From: Collybiopsis luxurians FD-317 M1
Lineage: Eukaryota; Basidiomycota; Agaricomycetes; Agaricales; Omphalotaceae
Length of the DNA: 10,376 nucleotides
Assembly: GCA_000827265.1 (NCBI GenBank)
Contig: KN834825.1
Coordinates: forward strand, 204,492-214,867
Direction: 5' to 3'
The notes under the pieces were generated by a model that worked only from the letters and a program-made list of their open reading frames with translations, made no database searches and was not told the DNA's origin. Below, one piece after another: positions 1-7,865 of the stretch (position 1 is the stretch's first letter; every line of letters starts with the position of its first letter). A program made the translations under genes and the position numbers.

Positions 1-37
1 AAATCTCGGTATCGGCGGATTATCACTTCCCCTTGAA

Positions 38-44
38 TATAAAA
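38..44 (+). promoter_or_regulatory. TATA-like core promoter element of the first NLR gene
   Basis: TATAAAA lies 44 nt upstream of the proposed ATG at 82. The downstream paralogue has the same TATAAAATGA context 46 nt before its own ATG (9816 to 9862), so the element and its spacing are shared by the pair. If the TATA box acts at the usual distance, the 5' leader would be only about 10-15 nt. Only 37 nt upstream of it are visible, so nothing can be said about upstream regulators. Confidence 0.45.
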
Positions 45-81
45 TGAGAACGTGTATTGTAATTTCTGTCTCTTTATCATC

Positions 82-3000
82 ATGCCTGGCTCTCAACACA
101 AGGTTTTCAAAAAGTTGCATAAAGTTTTTCAACGCAGCAGGTCCAGCTCTCCTGCGCGTTCGCCTGCTCATGGCAGGGATCCGACTCCATCAAGCCAGAA
201 TATACTCCCAAATGTACCATCCGATGTGGCCCGTCCATTTGGAAATGCGGTTTTGGCTGCTGGAGTGACTGGGAAACATGACGCAGGTGGTGGCATAGCT
301 CAATTGAACAATGCAAGCACATTCAGTGCAGCACTGGTTGCTCCAGGAGGAGAAGGAAGTCACGCTCACACTCCCTCAGTGGGAATATCTAGTATGTCAA
401 ATTTGCAGGATGAAATTAGTTCTTTGTTGATAGCCTCTATGCAATGGCAGCACTGCTAATGCCAGGACAGGAAGGTGATCACAAGTCCCCAGAGGAGAAA
501 GCTACCAATATCAGTATGTTACCTAAAGCACTTGTTTACTTTTCTCAATAATAACCATTATGTTTCTAGAAAATAATGAGACGGATAAGACAGTCAAGCC
601 CCTTGCGCAAAAAGCCAAGAATCTACTTGAGATTGTTCATAGTCTTACAAAGAGAGCTGAGCCTCTTTTGGAAGGCACAGTAGCCAAGTTACCCTTTGGT
701 GTGTTCAATACCCTTGTGGAAGCTTTTGAGGTAAGTGACTCAAGCTGTTACTGTTAAAGTTAATAATCAGAAGAAACTCACGCTGCCTAGACCTATGAAG
801 ACAATAATGAGAGGGCAGAAAAAGGCTTGGATCAGATCCTACACCGCCTGCAAATTGTGGCGGAAAATCTGGCTCTTGGAGATGGGCAGCTTGGTGAGGA
901 TATGATGAATAGCCTGTATAATTTCCAAAGGTGTCATCCGCTTGAATACACCTACTTTAGCAAGCTAACTTTGCCCATCCAGGAACCTTCAACAAACTCA
1001 GCAAGAACTGGAAACTTTGAAAGGAAACAGAACTTGGATCAAAATCTGGACAATGGATCAAGCTGCACAGATGATAACAGATTCAATTGCTGATATTGAG
1101 GAGTTCACAAAACAATTTTCAGTAAGCTTTCTTTTTTTTTATTAAGGGACAGCATCATTTTAACCACCTAATCAGCTTCAAATGCTACTTGCAATTCAGA
1201 GAGACACAAGTTTTACAAAACAACGAATTGAGGTATGAAGTGGCTGCATGTGACTATGATCGGGCTGGAATTCTAACGTATATGTCAGAAACTTCATTTG
1301 GAATCTTGGCCAATCTCACATTCTGCATGGTATGCGGCAGATGCTGGTCTCCAAATCTCCAGAAACAAATGTACAGAAGGAACCCGCATTGCCATCCTTA
1401 GAACCATTGAAAACTGGGTGGTTGATACTTCCAATGATAGCCCTCCAGTTTTCTGGTTGAGAGGTATGGCTGGCATGGGAAAGTCAACCATTGCCTATTC
1501 CATTTGTGACCACTTTGACAGTCAAGATGAGGGGCACCGTCTTGGAGCTTCATTTTTCTGCTCAAGACAGAGTGAGAGTCTTCGGCAACGGCAGAATATT
1601 ATTCCAACCATTGCTCGCAGATTGGCATACTATTCGGCTGCATTTGCAGATGCTTTGTCAGGTGTTAACTTTGATATGGCATATGTAATTGAGAAACAAT
1701 TGACTGAGCTTCTCATTCGGCCTTGGCATAAGTCAAGGAAAAGCCAACTTGAAGAGAGGTTGCCAGTATTGATAGTGATTGATGCTTTGGATGAAATTGA
1801 AGGAGGGGAAGGATCCAGGTTTATTGAAGCACTTATTACAAATATCAACCATGCTGGACCTAAAGTACATGGGATTAAATTTCTGGTTACCAGTCGTCCT
1901 GATCCAGATATTGTTTCAACCTGTAAAAAGCTGAAAGTTGAGGCAACGTACAAACTAGAGGATGTAGAATCAGAAACAGCTATTACAGATGTCAGAAAAT
2001 TTCTGGAAACAGAATTACCTGACATTAAGGAAAAGGAGCCTTTTAGTCTGGAAATAATTGCCAGACAATCACAGGGTGTGTTCATTTATGCATCCACAGC
2101 TGTGCGGTATATTTTACCAAAAGGACAGAAGGTATCTTGGGTGCAGAAACAGGATCGCTTAAGGGCCATAGTTAACAACAGTCCATCCTCCAACCATCTT
2201 GGACCTGCAGATCTTCTCATTGATGTACTTTATAAACAGGTTTTAGCTGAAGTAATAGGAGATGGAAGAACTGATGTCACAAACCTGTACCGACAAGTGC
2301 TGGATACTATTTCAATTGCGCAGCAAGCTATTTCAGTGACCACTATTACTCAATTTGTGTCACAGGGTGGCGAAATGAGTGATGTAGAGGCCGTGAGAAA
2401 TGCGATTGAAGCATTCAATGCAATTGCATATATTTCAGAAAAGGATAACTGTGTTTACATATATCACAAGTCATTTCAGGACTTTCTCCTGAGTTCTGAG
2501 CGAGCTGGGGACCAGCTTGTGTGCAATGCATCTGCACATCACAGAGTGATTGCTAATCATTGCTTTGCAATTATGAATGCATCCCTCAAATTCAATATCT
2601 GCAATCTGCCATCTTCATTCTTGCTTGATAGTGAAATTGCAGATCTTGATAAAAAAGTTTTGGACAGTATCAATAACAGCTTGGTGTATTGTTGCTTGTT
2701 CTGGGTAGATCATTTGATGAAATCAATGCAGGGTGTCGAGGGAGATTTGTTGAACCTGCTGAATGAATTTGGGCGGATTAAGGCAATTTTTTGGATAGAA
2801 GTCATGAATCTCCTCGGGACTGGGAGAAGATCCTATGAAACAATAAAAACATTTAAGCAATGGCTTTCAAAGGTAACTACTTACAATTCTTATTCAATAC
2901 ATTATATTTGACAGCAAGTTATAGAAAGGGACAGGCTTAGAGGATGTCCTGAATATGGTAACAGCCTTGGAAAGATTGACAGAATCTTTTACTGGTTCAC

Positions 3001-5174
3001 CTGCAAGACTATCCACACCACACCTTTACATGTCCAGTCTGGCTACTGAGGTTGCAATGAGCAAGGTGCCAAACACATGGAGGGAGTACTTTCCTCACCT
3101 GCCACAGGTGGTCTGTGAAGGTGTTTCAAATCAAAGTGGAGCAAAAATGAGAATAAACACCGGAAGTTCTGTCAATTCTGTTGTATTCTCTAATGATGGT
3201 CTGAAAATTGTCTCTGGCTTAAGTGACAATACTGTTTGCATCTGGGATGCAGACACCGGAGTAAAAGTTCAATCATTGGAAGGTCACTCAGGATCTGTGC
3301 AGTCTGTTGCACTCTTCTATGATGGCTCTCGCATTGTCTCTGGTTCAGTTGACAGGAGTGTCCGTATCTGGGATGTAAATACTGGAATGAATTTGCAGAC
3401 TTTGGAAGGTCACACTGGCGCAGTTTTGTCAATTGCATTCTCCAGTGATGGCTCTCAGATTGTCTCTGGTTCAAATGATGAGACTATCAACATCTGGGAT
3501 GCAATCTCTGGAAGGAAATTACAAACTCTCAAAGGCCACAGAGGGGAAGTCCAGTCTGTTGCATTCTCCAATGATGGGCTGTACATTGCCTCTGGTGCAG
3601 CTGACTGCACTGTGTGCATCTGGGATGCAGGGACTGGAGTGAATTTGCAAACTTTGGAAGGTCATAGAAATTCAGTTCAGTCAGTTGCCTTCTCTCATGA
3701 TGGCTCCCACCTCGTCTCTGGCTCTGATGATTGGCACATCTGCATCTGGGATGCAAAGGCTGGGACGAAATTGCAGACATTGGATGGACATATCAATTAT
3801 GTGACATCTGTCACTTTTTCCAATGATGGATCCCGCATTTTCTCTGGCTCATGGGACAAAACTGTTTGCATTTGGGATGCAAGCAGTGGGGAGAGATTGC
3901 AGACTCTGGAAGGTCACAGCAGTTTTGTTCATTCTGTTGCATTTTCCAGTGATGACTACCACATTGTTTCTGGCTCTTTTGATCAGACTATCTGCATCTG
4001 GGATGTAAACCCTGGAGTGAGTCTTCATACTTTGTCAGGTCACAAAGATTCTGTGAACTCTGTTGCATATTCCAATGATGGCTTGTACATTGTGTCTGGC
4101 TCAGGTGATCATACTGTCTGCATCTGGGATGCAAATACTGGAGCCTGTTTGCAGACTTTGGAGGGTCACACAGGATCTGTTAGGTCTGTTGCATTTTCAA
4201 TTGATGGTTCCCGCATTGTCTCTGGCTCATTGGATGATACTGTCCACATTTGGGATGCAAAAACTGGAGTCACTTTGCAGATCTTAAAAGGTCACAGTAG
4301 TTGTGTAACTTCTGTTGCATTCTCTAAAGATGGATCCCATATTGTCTCTGGCTCAGGTGATGAGACCATTCGCATCTGGAATGCAAATACTGGAGTGAAA
4401 GTGCAGACTTTGGAAGGTCACACAGATTGGGTTCGCTCTGTGGCATTTTCAAATGATAGCTCCCGCATTGTTTCTGGCTCAGATGATAACAGTGTTCGCA
4501 TCTGGGATGCAATCACTGGAATAAATTTGCATACCCTAGAAGGTCACACTAATTGGGTGCGATCTGTTGCATTCTCCAATGATGGATCCTGCATTGTCTC
4601 CGGCTCATATGACCATACTGTCTGCATCTGGGATGCAAATACTGGAGTTAATTTGCAGACTTTGACAGGTCACATTTGGGTCCAATCTGTTGCATTCTCC
4701 AATGATGGTTCATGCATTGTCTCTGGCTTATATGACAAAACTATCTGTATTTGGGATGCAAGAACTGGAGAAATTTTGCAGACTCTTGAAGGTCACACAG
4801 GTTGGATGAACTCTGTTGCATTCTCCAATGATGGCACTTGCATTGTATCTGGCTCAGTAGATAAGACTCTACGCATCTGGGATGCAAGCCCGAGAGCCAA
4901 TGTGGCAACATCCAGAGCCCTGAACAATGATGTCCCTCTTGTTCCACCCAAACACCTCTTTACTACTTCTGAGAGGGAGAGTGGCTGGCTATTTGATTGT
5001 GATTCTTCTCATCCAAACCGTATCATGTGGCTGCCTCCTCCTCTTATTGAAAGTTTGCCTATTTATCCCTGCCTTAACATCCTGTCTCGGTTTGGCTACA
5101 CATCTGTTACTTATGATCCTGATTTTGTTGGGACCAATTGGATGAATTGCTACAATCCTACTGGTACTAAGTGA
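82..5174 (+). CDS. NACHT-WD40 NLR-like STAND protein, multi-exon, apparently intact
   Basis: This is a fungal NLR-like signal-transducing NTPase, probably a cytosolic sensor. Proposed exons are 82-391, 570-730, 791-930, 983-1121, 1200-1232, 1289-2872 and 2925-5174, giving 1,538 aa; an optional exon at 451-513 would give 1,559. All phases match and the stop is TGA at 5172. In order, residues 1-25 are basic (KVFKKLHKVFQR, then SRSSSPA); to about 104 is a Ser/Pro/Ala/Gly linker; about 110-300 is helical and partly coiled-coil-like. The NACHT domain has Walker A GMAGMGKS (320-327), Walker B LIVIDALDE (422-430) and sensor-like KFLVTSRPD (458-466), followed by a winged-helix-like IYHKSFQDFLLSSERA stretch. 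Fourteen WD40 repeats span 869-1452, then a tail with GW, WLPPP and GTNW motifs. The family is known for heterokaryon incompatibility and innate immunity; this gene's ligand and output are unknown. The start was chosen because its context matches the paralogue at 9862; an in-frame ATG at 52 is possible. N-terminal class is uncertain (Goodbye-like or HeLo-like). Confidence 0.88.
392..569 (+). other. Ambiguous intron or two-intron region in the first NLR gene
   Basis: Two gene models keep the frame here. In one, a single 178 nt intron runs from GTATGT at 392 to TTCTAG ending at 569, phase 1. In the other, two introns (392-450, 59 nt, and 514-569, 56 nt, starting with GTATGT) enclose a 63 nt exon at 451-513 that encodes a Pro/Glu/Lys-rich piece (PGQEGDHKSPEEKATN). 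The second model fits the short introns seen elsewhere; the first needs no extra exon. Both use the acceptor at 569. Reading straight through ends at TAA 457-459. The second NLR gene lacks this whole part, so it cannot settle the matter. Confidence 0.55.
3162..4916 (+). repeat. Array of 14 tandem WD40 repeats, 126 bp unit
   Basis: Within the NLR coding sequence the DNA repeats with a 126 bp (42 codon) period. Each unit runs from after one Gly-His to the next and follows the pattern SVAFSNDG.xIVSGS.D.TV.IWDA.TG..LQTLEGH. Units 1-12 are 42 codons, unit 13 (4674-4796) is 41 codons, and unit 14 begins at 4797 and decays after RIWDAS. Fourteen repeats fit two seven-bladed beta-propellers. Between units the framework is almost constant, while the residues just after Gly-His and the residue before the conserved Asp vary strongly. 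Close nucleotide similarity suggests the units arose by duplication and are open to unequal exchange. Confidence 0.93.
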
Positions 5175-5822
5175 TTACATTCAAGTGTCTGGTTTTATCA
5201 TCTGTTTTGTTGAAGTATTGAAATCTGGTTTCCTTTGATACTCATGAATTGTAACTGAAACTCTTTTGTCGATGCACATGAATGATATATGTTCTGTTAA
5301 GCTTTGCACTTCACCTGCCAGGAAATCTATTCCAGTGTATACTGCTGATTATTTAGAAAATCATATGCAAAATTCTTTTCTCACTGAGCAAACACCGAGT
5401 CTTCAAATGTTCTTCACTATTTTATATCTCTTTTACCACATGAAGAAAAGGTAAATTTCTTCATTTATTCTCTCTGCTTCTTATCCAAAACCCTGTGACC
5501 CTTGGCGCTTACTCTCGCAATCGATGAATCGGCAAGCTGTGGTCTGGATGACCAGAAAGGCCCGAATAATCCGATATACATTCAGAAGCAAATCGTACTT
5601 GTTCAATTTTCATATACTAAGATAAAACCAGCAGATCGAGATCCATTGGGAAGGCTATATTTTGACTTATTTCAAGGAAGCATATGAAGCGAAGATGATT
5701 GACATAACACGGTAGATTAAGCTTCACCATCATGAGAGCCTAACGAGAGAGAGATAACATATGGAAACGGTCAGGCGATCTACATGTATCTTTTGCTCCG
5801 ATTTGTTCTCCCTTCTTGCATT
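5175..5822 (+). other. 3' flank of the NLR gene, no gene recognised
   Basis: This holds the presumed 3' untranslated region of the first NLR gene followed by sequence I could not identify. No AATAAA hexamer is visible close after the stop. Short open stretches occur (for example 5502-5687), but they have no recognisable motif and no paired splice structure. Confidence 0.5.
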
Positions 5823-6323
5823 GATATCTTTTGTAAATTGGCTGTCCACACGAAGAAACTGAATTTGCTGGTCAGCGATGCGGTCAAAGATGCAGTCAAA
5901 CATTTTTGGGTTCCTGCCGCAGGTACGTTGCTTTCTGCCTTTACTTTGTATGACTTTCTCATTGATCCCCGCTAGCCAGGAGCTTGTTTACCGTTGTCCC
6001 TTTCAAGTCAGTAACGAAGTTGCGTACTCATGATGCTGGGGAAAATTGATTTTTATTGCGAAAGGGCTGTTTCGTTGCGTAGACCCTAATCTATCATTCG
6101 CAAAGTTGATACCTGACTATTGTTTTATTCCGTTGTCCCGCAAAGTCTATTCTATGGAACCCACAAACTCCTCGTCCGATCTATCAAATCTTTCAACAAG
6201 GCTATAGTCGAAGCTTGTCTTTCCATTCCTAGCCGTATTTTGCCCCAACTGAATCGCGTGAGCCTACCTCGAAATAGTCAAATCTTCTTTGGAATCCTCA
6301 ACAACATGCAGACACGCATTTGC
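5823..6323 (+). repeat. Diverged direct repeat, copy 1 (unidentified former gene segment)
   Basis: This stretch aligns collinearly with 7303-7823, offset about 1,480-1,503 nt. Best anchors are the segment beginning GTACGT at 5923 (matching 7410), the TTTCAAGTCAGTA..GAAGTT block near 6000 (matching about 7490), the CTACCTCGAAATAG block near 6265, and the GACACGC end at 6311 (matching 7814). By eye, similarity is clear but well below identity, with several indels. The GTACGT..CTAG piece (5923-5975) looks like an intron kept in both copies, so the segment may derive from a spliced gene. Just before it, one frame reads SDAVKDAVKHFWVPAAG. I do not recognise the product, and neither copy has an open frame throughout. 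No terminal inverted repeats or target-site duplications were seen. Confidence 0.55.
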
Positions 6324-6340
6324 CCTTGAAGATCTCGGTA

Positions 6341-6514
6341 ACGCCATATCAGGCGGAGGCGATGTTGGTGTTAAAATGCGCTGGACAATGATTGGAAGAG
6401 CGATTAGACGGGGCTTTGACAGACCCGAGGGAGGTTGTTGTTGCTGCCCCTGCAATCCGGTATCGAGAGCGTGTAGAGTTGGACGACAGGAAGGGTGGCG
6501 AAGGGATCATTTGA
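6341..6514 (+). pseudogene. Short coding-like relic, unidentified protein
   Basis: One + strand frame reads 57 codons broken only by one TGA at 6389-6391, ending at TGA 6512. It begins TPYQAEAMLVLKCAGQ, continues LEERLDGALTDPREVVV, then AAPAIRYRERVELDD. The balanced, helix-plus-strand character and the single stop (TGG to TGA would explain it) suggest a decayed exon. I cannot assign it to a family. It directly follows repeat copy 1 and has no counterpart after copy 2, where ACH1 sequence begins. The opposite strand is open across the same bases (6349-6675), so the coding strand is not certain. Confidence 0.35.
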
Positions 6515-7302
6515 TTGCGTGTGGGTTTAGATGCGAGCTTTGTGGGATATAAGTTCATCTGTGCTTTGCGGGATTTGTGGTCCATAATACATGCTTGCAT
6601 GTTGAGATACGTATGTTCTGTCGGTTCGTCGAGTCCGGCTAGGTTATTTCGAGTATCGAGCCGCCAACTACTCAAGTATTTTCGGGTAGTACTTTGTTGG
6701 ACGAGTTACAAGAGTTTAATCTTTATTTCGCTGTATTTCTGTATAACCATTTGTCGTCTTCACTGATTCCTCTTGTGTACCAGTTTTTCATGCATCGCAA
6801 CTGCCGAAAGAATGTCCGATAAGAGCTGAAGATGAGATAAGATATAGATAAGATCAGTTGTGCCGCCCGGAACTTTTTGCTGGGACTCACCTTACGCCAA
6901 CAAACTCAGTCAAATTCAAATGGTTTTGGACGAGAGTTTTGCACGATGGAATGATTGATTCCTCAATAAGGGCAAAACACGAGGAAGATACAATGTCAAA
7001 ATGATTTGGTGTGCTAGCAAGAACTCACTCTCCTGCCTTGCATCGACAAGTTTGAAGTTAGTGTAACATCACTTAAACTTAGGCCACGGCCAGAGATGTT
7101 AAAGCCGAGGAACGTTCTTGGGTATAATATGGGCAGGAGCTAGCGATAAGCCGCCTGTGCCCCACCTAGACATGCTTGCTCGGTTCCTGCTCGTCGTAAA
7201 ATTTTGCACCCAGCTCCTTTGGCCACAATCCACTTCGACTCCTCTTGCTTGTGTCCTGCGGCTGCAACCTTTGCCAGCTTCACACTGACCCCTACCGTAA
7301 TG
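6515..7302 (+). other. Intergenic stretch, no gene recognised
   Basis: I see no convincing exon here in any frame on either strand. A purine-rich GATA-like run at 6818-6852 contains three GATAAG sequences (6818, 6836, 6847), two of them in an AGATAAG context. The rest is unremarkable mixed sequence between the coding-like relic and the second copy of the direct repeat. Confidence 0.5.
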
Positions 7303-7823
7303 TTTCTGTCCTTTGCAAACCGCTTCCATCTACCAAAACAAACTTCGAACCCTGTTGGCTAGAGTCGTGGTCGAAGAAGTAGTTGAAAGGTTTTAGGTAG
7401 CTGCCACGGGTACGTCGTTTCTGCCTTGACTGTGTACAATCTTCTCATCGATATCCATTAGGCAGAATTTTTTACTATGATATCCCTTCCAAGTCAGTAT
7501 CGAAGTTTCGAAAAGTTGATATCCATGCTGGGGGAAATTGCTTTTTGCGGCAAAATAGCTATCCCGTTGCCCAGTTCTTAGCCATCTTTGTCTACCAATA
7601 GCAAACCTAATGGGTGTGCCCGTTGAGTGGTCCTGCGAAGTTTCATTTAGCTACAATTTGCTCTATATATATGACAATCTATGGAATCGATATCTCGTAC
7701 TTAGGATATCATGAAGTTTATCAATCCGGTCCTAGATCTATACTGTCCCAACCGACTTTGTTGGCGCTACCTCGTAATAGCCGGATGCTCTGTGGCAGTC
7801 TAAACGATGTGGGGACACGCGTG
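7303..7823 (+). repeat. Diverged direct repeat, copy 2
   Basis: This is the partner of 5823-6323 in the same orientation. The intron-like block here runs from GTACGT at 7410 to ATTAG near 7461. Near the end, CTACCTCGTAATAGCCGGATG and then a GACACGC at 7814 match the end of copy 1. It is more decayed than copy 1: the stretch equivalent to the VKDAVKHFW frame carries a TAG. ACH1-like sequence starts about 40-80 nt downstream. It has not been identified as a known transposon. Confidence 0.55.
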
Positions 7824-7865
7824 CGTCGGCGCAACCCAAATTAAGCGAAGGGGCTGGGTGTTAGG

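Noticed and set aside
1630..2085. 151-codon reverse-strand frame opposite the NACHT domain
   Set aside because: It lies opposite a strongly conserved NTPase coding region and has no recognisable family pattern.
1298..2911. NACHT region as an independent gene beginning at 1298
   Set aside because: The codon at 1298 is TTG, and the frame continues upstream in phase through five well-formed introns to the ATG at 82.
3190..3780. Reverse-strand open frames across the WD40 region
   Set aside because: They repeat with the 126 bp period and are mirror images of the repeat codons; no independent motifs or splice sites.
3162..4916. CRISPR-like or satellite array
   Set aside because: The period equals 42 codons of a WD40 unit in an open frame; there are no spacers.
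2955..5174. Separate WD40-only gene starting at ATG 2955
   Set aside because: A canonical 52 nt intron (2873-2924, GTAACT..TATAG) joins the NACHT exon to this frame in phase 0, giving continuous KGTGLEDVLNMVTALERL sequence, so it is one gene.
5502..5687. Small gene downstream of the NLR gene
   Set aside because: It has no ATG at its start, no recognisable motif and no splice partners; probably chance.
6341..6514. Relic as the missing N-terminus of ACH1
   Set aside because: It does not resemble the N-terminal part of ACH1-family proteins as I know them, and it lies about 1.4 kb upstream with the second repeat copy between.
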